NCBI GenBank assembly: GCA_045616445.1 | Contig: JAZLGR010000028.1 | Location: forward strand, 1 to 64,000 | Direction: 5' to 3' | DNA length: 64,000 nucleotides | DNA from: Fimousia sp045616445 | GTDB taxonomy: Bacteria > Bacillota > Clostridia > Lachnospirales > Lachnospiraceae | In this document: positions 26,430 through 34,235 of the stretch, piece after piece | How the letters are laid out: every line of letters starts with the position of its first letter | Numbering within the stretch: position 1 is the stretch's first letter | Program-made: the position numbers and the translations under genes | Notes under the pieces: generated by a model | What the model was told of the DNA's origin: nothing | Databases searched by the model: none | The model's input: only the letters and a program-made list of their open reading frames with translations

Positions 26430-28574
26430 ATGGCAAATACATTTACAGCGAAAGAAGCAAAACGAATCACGGAGGAATACTTCGATTTGGAGTCCAGGCT
26501 TGCAAAATCGGTTACCCTCTTTGAGAACAGCAAAACTACAATACAGAACGCCATTGATCAGATTCGCTGGAAGAAAACCTACGGCATTCTGACAGGCATT
26601 CCCATTGATGAGATCAACCGTGACAAACTGGGCATCTCTGTGAAAAAACTGCGTGACCACGGCTATGAAACCATCGCAGATGTGTCCATGACGGATCCAA
26701 GAGACCTGGCGGAAGAAATCAATGGCATCGGTGAGAATACCGCATTCATGATCCGAAGTGTGGCAGACCGCATCATCAAAGAAACGCAGGATACCATCAA
26801 GCTGAAGATCAATTTTGATGACCAGTCTCCAGAGATGACAGACCTTGTTTCGGCAGTTTATCAGTTTATGCATTCCTATGAACTGCTCCTTTCCTGCAAG
26901 GACTTTGTGGAGGAATACAACGACTATATCAACGACCATCTGGATGCCATCGCCTGCAGAAAAGGCTTCTTCAAGTGGTTATTCACATCAGGTGAGAAGA
27001 AGGAAGTGGCAAATGCATCCTTCCTCGCTCTTAGTGACCTCTTAGAAAGTGACCGTGTAGCTAAAATCAGGGCTGCCCTTGATCAAATCGATGCCAATGA
27101 GCATACCGATCCGATCAATGTGTGGGAAGACTTTAAAGAACACTCTGTGGATTACTATACAAGAATCGAGGAAGTGGATCCCGATATTCTGGGCAATGGT
27201 GACGTATTATATGGCCTTCCGGAATATCTGGCAGAAGAGATTCAGAATCAGGAGCTTGATCTGACTGGCCTTAGAGCCACCCTTCGACGTTATCAGGAAC
27301 TGGGTGTGAAGTATATCATTCATCAGAAACGAGTGCTCCTTGGAGACGAGATGGGGCTTGGTAAAACAGTCCAGGCCATTGGCGCCATGGTCCATCTTCG
27401 TAATGAGGGAGGGACACATTTTATAGTGGTTTGTCCGGCAAGTGTGATCTCCAACTGGTGTAGAGAAGTGGAAAAACACAGTGACCTTCCAGTGACCAGA
27501 ATTCATGGGGCTAGCCGTGGCAGTGCTTTTAAGCGTTGGTTAGAAGAAGGCGGTGTGGCAGTGACAACCTATGAAACCACAGAATTCCTGCATACGGATC
27601 ATCGATTTGACTGTATGGTGGTGGATGAAGCACATTATATTAAGAATCCACGGGCCTATCGTTCCCAGAACGTGAAGCGGTTATGCAAAAATGCAGACAA
27701 TCTGCTGTTTATGACAGGAACCGCCATTGAGAATAAAGTAGATGAGATGATCTCACTGATTCAGGTATTACAGCCTGAAGTGGGAGAACAGATCAAAAAA
27801 ATCGCATTTATGGTGTCCGCACCCCAGTTTCGTGAGAAGGTTTCCCCTGTATATTATAGAAGAAAAAGGGAAGAGGTCCTCACCGAATTACCGGAACTCA
27901 TTGAATATGAAGAGTGGTGTAATCTGAATTTAGAAGAGCGTGCCAAATATGAGATGGCAATCTATGCCAAAAGCTTCGTGGATGCCAGAAGGGTATCCTG
28001 GAATGTGGGAAACCCGGAAAAATCCACCAAAGGAAAGCGACTCATGGAGATCGTGGAGGAAGCAAAGAGCGAAGGCCGCAAGGTCATCGTATTCTCCTAC
28101 TTTTTAGATACCATCGATCTGGTTTGCAAGCTTCTGGGTAAGGCATGTATGCCAGCCATCAATGGTTCCGTCACTCCTCAGAAGCGCCAGGAGATTATCG
28201 ATGCATTTGACAAGGCACCTGCCGGAAGCGTGCTTCCTGCACAGATTCAGTCCGGTGGTACTGGCCTTAACATCCAGACAGCCAGTGTGGTCATCATCTG
28301 TGAGCCACAGCTGAAGCCTTCCATTGAAAATCAGGCCATTTCCCGTGCCTATCGTATGGGTCAGGCGAGGAATGTACTTGTCTACCGCCTCCTCGCAGAG
28401 AATACTTTAGATGAGCGTATCATCGATCTGCTGGCCGAAAAACAAGAAATCTTTAATGCCTTTGCCGACGATTCTGTGGCAGGAGTTGAGACTATGGAGC
28501 TTGACCAGACCACATTAAAAGAGATGATGGAAGAAGAGCGAAAGAAGCTGGAAGAGGGAATAGTTCAAAATTAA
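26430..28574 (+). CDS. SNF2-family DEAD/DEAH-box ATPase with N-terminal helix-hairpin-helix region
   Basis: 714 residues. Residues about 50-120 contain a helix-hairpin-helix-like stretch (LRDHGYETIADVSMTDP, INGIGENTA). The Swi2/Snf2 motor follows: Walker A GDEMGLGKTVQAIG, motif Ia VVCPASVISNW, DEAH box VVDEAHYIKN, TGTAIENKVDE and the second RecA lobe with GGTGLNIQTAS and SRAYRMGQ. These ATPases translocate on double-stranded DNA and remodel protein-DNA complexes. GAGGAG lies before the ATG. It stands alone with no restriction or phage-defence partner next to it, so a housekeeping or repair role is as likely as defence. Confidence 0.85.
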   Translation: MANTFTAKEAKRITEEYFDLESRLAKSVTLFENSKTTIQNAIDQIRWKKTYGILTGIPIDEINRDKLGISVKKLRDHGYETIADVSMTDPRDLAEEINGIGENTAFMIRSVADRIIKETQDTIKLKINFDDQSPEMTDLVSAVYQFMHSYELLLSCKDFVEEYNDYINDHLDAIACRKGFFKWLFTSGEKKEVANASFLALSDLLESDRVAKIRAALDQIDANEHTDPINVWEDFKEHSVDYYTRIEEVDPDILGNGDVLYGLPEYLAEEIQNQELDLTGLRATLRRYQELGVKYIIHQKRVLLGDEMGLGKTVQAIGAMVHLRNEGGTHFIVVCPASVISNWCREVEKHSDLPVTRIHGASRGSAFKRWLEEGGVAVTTYETTEFLHTDHRFDCMVVDEAHYIKNPRAYRSQNVKRLCKNADNLLFMTGTAIENKVDEMISLIQVLQPEVGEQIKKIAFMVSAPQFREKVSPVYYRRKREEVLTELPELIEYEEWCNLNLEERAKYEMAIYAKSFVDARRVSWNVGNPEKSTKGKRLMEIVEEAKSEGRKVIVFSYFLDTIDLVCKLLGKACMPAINGSVTPQKRQEIIDAFDKAPAGSVLPAQIQSGGTGLNIQTASVVIICEPQLKPSIENQAISRAYRMGQARNVLVYRLLAENTLDERIIDLLAEKQEIFNAFADDSVAGVETMELDQTTLKEMMEEERKKLEEGIVQN

Positions 28575-28625
28575 ACAGACAATATATTAAGGAAATGTTA
28601 AATATTCTGAAAATAATAAAAATTG

Positions 28626-28634
28626 TGCTAGAAT
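28626..28634 (+). promoter_or_regulatory. Extended -10 upstream of the 51-residue membrane protein
   Basis: TGCTAGAAT gives TGN plus TAGAAT, 111 bases before the small gene. A weak TTCTGA lies 18 bases upstream. The leader between contains a GAAATCC-TAA-GGATTTC hairpin (28698-28714). Confidence 0.4.
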
Positions 28635-28745
28635 AGTTTACTATTTAATTGTAATTAATCCTTTCTACTGATACACTTAAATTACAAAGAAAGAGAAGAA
28701 ATCCTAAGGATTTCACCATAGAAAATCATAGAAAGGAGAATGGTT

Positions 28746-28901
28746 ATGACGACATTATTAGTAGTACTTGCAGTTATCGCAGGAATCGTATTTGACATCA
28801 CAGCAGTTAAAAAAGGAGAAACCAATGGAAGCACTATTGACATGGCGCTCTTAAGATTCTCTACCTTATTTGCAAAGCATAATAATATGATGCTCAAATA
28901 A
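28746..28901 (+). CDS. Small single-span membrane protein, 51 residues, unknown function
   Basis: A short gene with good support: AAGGAG lies 7 bases before the ATG, a promoter-like -10 is upstream and a strong terminator follows 25 bases after the stop. An ATG two codons earlier (28740) is too close to the ribosome site. Residues 3-22 are hydrophobic (TLLVVLAVIAGIVFDITA), giving one N-terminal membrane helix. The rest is a polar tail with a LLRFSTLFAKHNN segment that may form an amphipathic helix. I do not recognise the family. It is not obviously a toxin and lies between the SNF2 gene and the glycerol-1-phosphate dehydrogenase gene as its own transcript. Confidence 0.65.
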   Translation: MTTLLVVLAVIAGIVFDITAVKKGETNGSTIDMALLRFSTLFAKHNNMMLK

Positions 28902-28925
28902 CAGATAATCAGAACGTGAATATAA

Positions 28926-28954
28926 AGGCTGTCGCGAAAGCGGCAGCTTTTTTT
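28926..28954 (+). terminator. Terminator after the small membrane protein
   Basis: 8-base stem GCTGTCGC / GCGGCAGC with a stable GAAA loop and seven T (28928-28954). The spacer to 29102 shows only an AT-rich stretch and a TATAAT at 29055-29060 that may serve the next gene. Confidence 0.9.
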
Positions 28955-29102
28955 CGTACATAGACCTATTCCTTATGAAGAATATTAATCGGTAAGCTTT
29001 CTAAATAATATTAATAAAATATAAAAATAATAAGTCAATCAGTCTCGTTTTATGTATAATATACTTATGTGTGTAACAAAATGATGCATAAGGAAGAAAT
29101 CT

Positions 29103-30344
29103 ATGAATGAAATCAAAGTTATCATCGAATCGGGAGCCATCAAGCGGCTTCCGGAGGTGATCAAAACATATAAAGGAACAAAACCATTTGTCCTATCCGG
29201 GCAGGCAACCTATGCAGCTGCAGGTGAGCAGGTAATCGGAGTGCTTCGTGAGGCAAAAATCGATTATACATTGTATCAGTTTTCCCAGTGCCCTGTGGAA
29301 CCGACAGAATATACGGTGGGGAGTGCAGTAATGCATTTTGATTATTCCTGCGATGTGATCATCGGCATCGGATCCGGTGTGATCAATGATACAGGCAAGA
29401 TATTGTCCAAAGCAACGGGAAGACCCTATATTATTGTAGGAACTGCGCCATCCATGGATGGCTATGCCTCCGCAACCTCCTCCATGGAGCGGGATGGACT
29501 GAAAGTATCCATCGACAGCAGGATGCCTGATGCGATCATCGGAGATCTTGATATCCTGGCAAATGCACCTCTACACATGCTGCGTGCCGGCATCGGCGAT
29601 ATGCTTGCCAAATACATCAGCTTAGTGGAATGGAAACTGGCTTCCATTATCGTCGGTGAAGAGTATCAGGACGATATCGCGGAACTGGTTCAAAAGGCAG
29701 TAAAGAAAGTGGTTGACGCAGCAAATCGTTTGATGGTAAGGGATCGGGAAGCTGTTGCAGATGTGATGGAAGGACTGATTATCGCCGGTATGGCCATGAA
29801 GACGGCAGGGTGTTCCAGACCGGCATCGGGGATGGAGCATTATTATTCCCATATATGGGATATGAGATCGCTGGCATTTCCAGAAGCGAAGGCAGATCTT
29901 CACGGTATTCAGTGCGGCATCGCTACATTATTATGCCTGAAGGATTATGAAAAGATCAGAAGAATTGCACCAGACAGAGAAATGGCCCTTCAGTTTGTTC
30001 AAAACTTTGATGTGGATGACTGGAATAAAGAGCTAAAAGATTATATCGGTCCAGGAGCAGATGCCATGATCCTTGGCGAACAAAAGGAAGGCAAGTATGA
30101 AGTGGAACGTCATAAGAAGAGACTTGATCATATCATCGCACATTGGGACGAAATACTGGCTGTCATCGATACCCTTCCGACTTACAGTGACATTTACCAG
30201 TTGATCAAGGGAATCGGTGCTCCCACATCGCCTGACTATCTTGGATATGAGGAAGCTGACATCTACAAAACCATGACCATGACCAAAGACATCCGTGATA
30301 AATATATTGGAAGCCGCCTGCTCTGGGACTTGGGTGAATTGTAG
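29103..30344 (+). CDS. sn-glycerol-1-phosphate dehydrogenase (AraM/EgsA family)
   Basis: 413 residues, matching AraM-type proteins. The family reduces dihydroxyacetone phosphate to sn-glycerol-1-phosphate with NAD(P)H and a divalent metal. Visible motifs are IGIGSGVINDTGK (nucleotide site), GTAPSMDGYASATSSM, the metal-region RAGIGDMLAKYIS, and the SRPASGMEHYYSHIWDM stretch with its histidines, then DLHGIQCGI. In archaea the product is a lipid backbone; in Bacillus AraM it leads to heptaprenylglycerol lipid. No PcrB-like prenyltransferase is nearby. AAGGAAG precedes the ATG. It is followed by a GNAT gene after 55 bases. Confidence 0.85.
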   Translation: MNEIKVIIESGAIKRLPEVIKTYKGTKPFVLSGQATYAAAGEQVIGVLREAKIDYTLYQFSQCPVEPTEYTVGSAVMHFDYSCDVIIGIGSGVINDTGKILSKATGRPYIIVGTAPSMDGYASATSSMERDGLKVSIDSRMPDAIIGDLDILANAPLHMLRAGIGDMLAKYISLVEWKLASIIVGEEYQDDIAELVQKAVKKVVDAANRLMVRDREAVADVMEGLIIAGMAMKTAGCSRPASGMEHYYSHIWDMRSLAFPEAKADLHGIQCGIATLLCLKDYEKIRRIAPDREMALQFVQNFDVDDWNKELKDYIGPGADAMILGEQKEGKYEVERHKKRLDHIIAHWDEILAVIDTLPTYSDIYQLIKGIGAPTSPDYLGYEEADIYKTMTMTKDIRDKYIGSRLLWDLGEL

Positions 30345-30399
30345 ATATTATATATAGAATTTTGACAATGAAGATAGGAAAGAACTGAGGAATATAAGA

Positions 30400-30831
30400 A
30401 TGAAATTAAAGGTTAAAACATTCGACCAGTTGACCATTCGAGAGCTCTATGAAATCTTAAGAGTCCGGGCAGAGGTCTTCGTGGTGGAGCAGAACTGCGT
30501 CTACCAGGATGTGGACGGATTAGATCAGCGAAGTCTTCACATGTTTTTTGAGGAAGCAGGACGTATTCCTGCATACCTGCGGGTCTTTTATATAGAAGAA
30601 GGAGTCGTCCAGATTGGCCGTGTACTGACCACAAAGCGGGGCATGGGATTAGGCGGAGACCTGCTTAATCAGGCGCTCGCAGCCATCAGAGAGCAAATGT
30701 ATCCGTCAAGAATCTACCTTGAGGCCCAGTGCTACGCCACTGGCTTTTACGAGAGAGAAGGCTTTCGCATCTGCTCAGAAGAATTCTTAGAAGACGGAAT
30801 TCCCCATGTAGGAATGGAATTGATCGAATAG
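30400..30831 (+). CDS. GNAT family N-acetyltransferase, ElaA-like
   Basis: 143 residues. It shows the ElaA layout: LYEILRVRAEVFVVEQNCVYQDVD near the start, then acetyl-CoA binding around VLTTKRGMGLGGDLL (about residues 78-92) and the FYEREGFRICSEEFLEDGIPH end. GNAT proteins move an acetyl group from acetyl-CoA to an amine; ElaA's substrate is not established. It is slightly shorter than E. coli ElaA (about 153). It probably shares a transcript with the genes before or after it, as no terminator intervenes. Confidence 0.8.
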   Translation: MKLKVKTFDQLTIRELYEILRVRAEVFVVEQNCVYQDVDGLDQRSLHMFFEEAGRIPAYLRVFYIEEGVVQIGRVLTTKRGMGLGGDLLNQALAAIREQMYPSRIYLEAQCYATGFYEREGFRICSEEFLEDGIPHVGMELIE

Positions 30832-30860
30832 AATATACAATTTAGAAAAGGAGAATCGTT

Positions 30861-31955
30861 ATGTTAACTAAGAGAGACCAGAGATGGATCAAGAATGAAG
30901 AAGTAGATTTAGAACCAGTTGCAGAAGGGTTAGAACGCAAGATCCTTGCCTATGACAAGGACATTATGACTGTAGAGAATCACTTTCAGCCTGGTGCCAT
31001 TGGTGCCATGCATTCCCATCCTCACACACAGATTACCTATGTTGTAAGCGGTAAATTCTGCTTTACCATTGATGGAGAGATGAAGATTGTGACTGCCGGT
31101 GATGCCATGTTAAAAACCAACAGTGTACCACATGGCTGTGTATGTTTAGAAGAAGGTATCCTTCTTGATATCTTTACTCCAATGAGAGAGGATTTTGTGG
31201 CTGCACGTGAGGCAGAAGAAGCTGCGAAAGCAGATAAGAGTGTCGAACCAGCAGAGGAAGCACCAGAAGAAGCTAAGACAGAAGAACCAGCACCAGCACC
31301 CCAAGAAGCTGCTCCAGAGAAAAAAGAGTGGAAGGTAGCAATTGCTGGGATTGGCGGTGCAGGAATCAATATGGTCAATGAAGCCTTAGCAGAACAGATT
31401 CCTGTTGCAGTAAGCATTGCCATTGACACAGATATGGATGATTTGGAACGCTCCGTAGCAACTCACCGCATGCTGATCAAAGACGGAATTGAAGATACTT
31501 TAGAACAGGTGGGTGCACTCATTCAGGATATGGACGCTGTTCTCATTGCCACAGGTATGGGTGGCATGACAGGAACCCATGCGGCGCCACTGATTGCAGA
31601 CCTTGCCAAAGAACTTGGCGTGCTGAACGTGGCATTTGTTGCAAAACCATTCATGTTTGAAGGAAGCCCTAGACTCAATGCTGCAATGAAGGGCATCAAC
31701 CAGATGGGCAGATATGCCGATGCCATGGTAGTCATCAACAACAATCGTGTCATGGAGCTTGCAGACCGTAACATGCCGATTCCGGAAGCAATGAAGCTTG
31801 CGGATGATTCCTTCGTAACAGTATCCAAGTTTGTAAGTTATCTTGCTGCAGACGAAGAGACAGAAAGCTTTGGTCTGGATGATATCTTAGAAATCATTGA
31901 TATTTTCGTCATCGGCGATGAAGTAAACAGAGAACTTACAGAAGTTTACTGCTAA
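30861..31955 (+). CDS. Cupin domain fused to an FtsZ-like GTPase domain
   Basis: 364 residues. Residues 1-112 are a KdgF-like cupin: metal-ligand set His51, His53, His55, Gln57 (HSHPHTQ) and the second motif PHG at 90-92. Residues 113-156 are an acidic Pro/Ala/Glu linker. Residues 157-328 align by eye with the N-terminal GTPase half of FtsZ: GIGGAGINMV (163-172), DTD (189-191), a G-box variant TGMGGMTGTHAAP (231-243), KPFMFEG (262-268) and the NNN turn (293-295). The FtsZ T3 loop (GAGANPEVG) is deleted, and the chain ends before the T7 catalytic loop and C-terminal domain. It may bind nucleotide but should not polymerise like FtsZ. AAAGGAG precedes the ATG. A nitroreductase gene follows after 33 bases. 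Confidence 0.75.
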   Translation: MLTKRDQRWIKNEEVDLEPVAEGLERKILAYDKDIMTVENHFQPGAIGAMHSHPHTQITYVVSGKFCFTIDGEMKIVTAGDAMLKTNSVPHGCVCLEEGILLDIFTPMREDFVAAREAEEAAKADKSVEPAEEAPEEAKTEEPAPAPQEAAPEKKEWKVAIAGIGGAGINMVNEALAEQIPVAVSIAIDTDMDDLERSVATHRMLIKDGIEDTLEQVGALIQDMDAVLIATGMGGMTGTHAAPLIADLAKELGVLNVAFVAKPFMFEGSPRLNAAMKGINQMGRYADAMVVINNNRVMELADRNMPIPEAMKLADDSFVTVSKFVSYLAADEETESFGLDDILEIIDIFVIGDEVNRELTEVYC

Positions 31956-31988
31956 TAATCAGAGTACCAAGAAAGAGACCAAGTTATA

Positions 31989-32582
31989 ATGGATATTTAC
32001 GAAGTAATCAAAAGCAGAAGAAGTACGAGAAAATATAAACAGACACCTGTTGAACCAGAAAAACTTGAGATGATTATTTCCGCCGGAAGGTATGCACCTT
32101 CCGGCGGAAATTCTCAGAGAAGTCATATTTTTGTGGTTCAGAACAAGGACGTCTTAGATGAACTGGCTGCAATGGCCAGGGAAGCATTTGCCGAAATGGA
32201 GATTGAGGAATCCATGTATGGAGGACTGAAGAATTCCATCCGGTTATCCAAAAGAGGCGACTATGTCTTTCATTTTGATGCACCGGTACTGATCGTCATT
32301 GCCAATGAGATGGCATATGGTAATCATATGGCAGATACCGCATTGGTGGTTGAGAATATGTTATTACAAGCCAATGCACTTGATCTTGGCAGCTGTTATA
32401 TCAATCAGCTGAACTGGCTGGGAGATGATGAACGATTCAGAAATTATATGGCCAATTGGGGTCTTAAAGAAGAGGAACGTGTCTATGCATCCCTGGTGGT
32501 TGGCTATCCAGACACAGAGGACGGCCTACCAGTAAGAATACCGCTGCAACGAACAGGCAATGAAGTCGTATATATTGATTAA
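31989..32582 (+). CDS. Nitroreductase family protein
   Basis: 197 residues. It has the FMN-dependent nitroreductase N-terminus (VIKSRRSTRKYKQTPVE), the ISAGRYAPSGGNSQ FMN/substrate segment and the GLKEEERVYASLVVGYP end. Such enzymes reduce nitro groups, quinones or flavins with NAD(P)H. The mid region MADTALVVENMLLQANALDLGSC is also typical. The gene contains a perfect 16-base inverted repeat over the APSGGN codons (32076-32111). It may share a transcript with the cupin/FtsZ-like gene 33 bases upstream. The ribosome site is weak (AAGAAAGAG). Confidence 0.85.
   Translation: MDIYEVIKSRRSTRKYKQTPVEPEKLEMIISAGRYAPSGGNSQRSHIFVVQNKDVLDELAAMAREAFAEMEIEESMYGGLKNSIRLSKRGDYVFHFDAPVLIVIANEMAYGNHMADTALVVENMLLQANALDLGSCYINQLNWLGDDERFRNYMANWGLKEEERVYASLVVGYPDTEDGLPVRIPLQRTGNEVVYID
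32076..32111. repeat. Perfect 16-base inverted repeat inside the nitroreductase gene
   Basis: Arms ATTTCCGCCGGAAGGT (32076-32091) and its exact complement (32096-32111) flank the loop ATGC. In RNA it would be a very stable hairpin early in the coding region, and is not needed to encode the conserved APSxGN motif. Confidence 0.9.
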
Positions 32583-32678
32583 GTAGTTGGTTGCTGCCGA
32601 AATAGAAAATATTTACCAAATTAGTGGGGTGATTTTTGTACATTTTTTTATACAATGCAAGAAATTGATGGATTGCCC

Positions 32679-32706
32679 TTGCAAATTCCGAAAAGTCTTA
32701 TACAAT
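32679..32706 (+). promoter_or_regulatory. Promoter of the aspartokinase gene
   Basis: TTGCAA (32679-32684), 16-base spacer, TACAAT (32701-32706), 71 bases before the start codon. The 72-base leader has no lysine-riboswitch or T-box features that I can see. Confidence 0.6.
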
Positions 32707-32777
32707 GAGTAATAACCGAATCAATCGGTATGGAATGAATAAAAAATAATTTAATAATAAACTAATGAGGTAAGAAG

Positions 32778-34091
32778 ATGAAAAAAGTCGTTAAGTTTGG
32801 CGGAAGCTCTTTAGCAGATGCAAAACAGTTCAAAAAAGTAGCAGCAATTATTCAGGCAGAAGAAAGCCGTGTATATGTGGTTCCTTCCGCACCTGGTAAA
32901 AGATATGATGGTGACACAAAAGTAACAGATATGCTTTTAAAAGCATATGACATGGCAAGCAAAGGGGAAGATATTACTGAGCAGGTTTCCATGATTAAGA
33001 AACGTTACGATGAAATCATCGAAGGCTTGGAATTAAAAGACTTTAGTTTAGATGCTGATTTCGAAGAAATCACAAAGATGCTTCAGACAAATCCACAGAA
33101 GGATTATACTGCTTCCCGTGGTGAATATCTGAATGGTAAAATCATGGCAGAATATATCGGTTATGAATTTATCGATGCAGATGAAGTTATCTTCTTCAAT
33201 GATGAAGGCAACTTAAATACATACAAAACAGAACGAGTATTAAGCAAACGTCTTGCAGAAACACCAAAAGCTGTAGTTCCTGGCTTCTATGGTCATGGCA
33301 AAGACGGCAATGTAAAGACATTCTCCCGTGGTGGTTCTGATGTAACTGGTTCTGTAGTAGCACAGGCTGCAAAAGTTGATATCTATGAAAACTGGACAGA
33401 TGTTTCCGGTTTCTTAGTAGCTGACCCACGTATCGTTAAAAATCCAGCAACAATTAAGTATATTACATACAGAGAACTTCGTGAACTTTCTTACATGGGT
33501 GCATCCGTACTTCATGAAGATGCGATCTTCCCAGTACGTTACTCCGGTATTCCAATCAACATCCGTAACACAAACCGTCCACAGGACAAGGGTACATGGA
33601 TCGTAGAAAGTACAGGTCAGAAATCTGATTTTGTCATCACAGGTGTTGCTGGTAAGAAGGGATTCTGCACAATGCTCATCACAAAGGCTATGATGAACTC
33701 CGAAATTGGATTTGGCCGTCGTGTATTACAGGCATTAGAAGACAGTGATATCTCCTTTGAACATATGCCATCCGGTATCGATACTATGACAGTAGTTGTT
33801 CATGAAGATGAATTCCTTCACAAAGAACAGCAGGTAATCTCCACAATTCACCGTCTTGCAAAACCAGACCACATCGAAATAAACTCTGATTTAGCATTAA
33901 TCGCAGTAGTTGGCCGTGCAATGAAATCTGCTAAGGGCACAGCAATGCGTTTATTCACAGCTCTTGCACAGGCTGATGTTAACGTAAGAATGATCGACCA
34001 GGGTTCTTCTGAACTCAATATCATCATTGGTGTGAAGAATGCAGACTTTGAAAAAGCAATCCGAGCAATCTATGACGGATTCTGCAAATAA
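32778..34091 (+). CDS. Aspartate kinase
   Basis: 437 residues, typical of clostridial aspartokinases. It phosphorylates aspartate, the entry to lysine, threonine, methionine and diaminopimelate synthesis. The N-terminal kinase domain has VVKFGGSSLADA, TASRGEYLNGKIMAEY, FSRGGSDVTGS and VYENWTDVSGF-like motifs. Two ACT domains follow (about 300-437; ALEDSDISFEHMPSG and FTALAQADVNVRMIDQGSSELN), so feedback control by an amino acid is likely. It is a single-gene unit with its own promoter and terminator. Which isozyme it is cannot be told. Confidence 0.93.
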   Translation: MKKVVKFGGSSLADAKQFKKVAAIIQAEESRVYVVPSAPGKRYDGDTKVTDMLLKAYDMASKGEDITEQVSMIKKRYDEIIEGLELKDFSLDADFEEITKMLQTNPQKDYTASRGEYLNGKIMAEYIGYEFIDADEVIFFNDEGNLNTYKTERVLSKRLAETPKAVVPGFYGHGKDGNVKTFSRGGSDVTGSVVAQAAKVDIYENWTDVSGFLVADPRIVKNPATIKYITYRELRELSYMGASVLHEDAIFPVRYSGIPINIRNTNRPQDKGTWIVESTGQKSDFVITGVAGKKGFCTMLITKAMMNSEIGFGRRVLQALEDSDISFEHMPSGIDTMTVVVHEDEFLHKEQQVISTIHRLAKPDHIEINSDLALIAVVGRAMKSAKGTAMRLFTALAQADVNVRMIDQGSSELNIIIGVKNADFEKAIRAIYDGFCK

Positions 34092-34117
34092 TCTTAAGAA
34101 TATAAAGTTTTATGTAT

Positions 34118-34147
34118 GGAGCTTCCAGTAACTGGAGGCTCCTATTT
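34118..34147 (+). terminator. Terminator after the aspartokinase gene
   Basis: Stem GGAGCTTCCAG / CTGGAGGCTCC with one wobble, TAA loop, then TATTTTTT. Confidence 0.85.
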
Positions 34148-34235
34148 TTTATCCTTTTCATAATAATAGGAATAGGTTATCATAGTATCAATAGATAAAA
34201 CGATAATTATATAAATAGAAAAAGAGGTGTTTGAT

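Noticed and set aside
26307..26939. 210-codon open frame on the minus strand
   Set aside because: It lies antisense to the start of the SNF2 gene, has no ribosome site and a composition of Cys, His and Phe typical of antisense translation.
26430..28574. Phage-defence helicase
   Set aside because: SNF2 proteins occur in defence islands, but no nuclease, methylase or other defence gene is adjacent, so no defence role is claimed.
32583..32777. Lysine riboswitch or T-box before the aspartokinase
   Set aside because: The leader after the promoter is only about 70 bases and shows no terminator/antiterminator pair.
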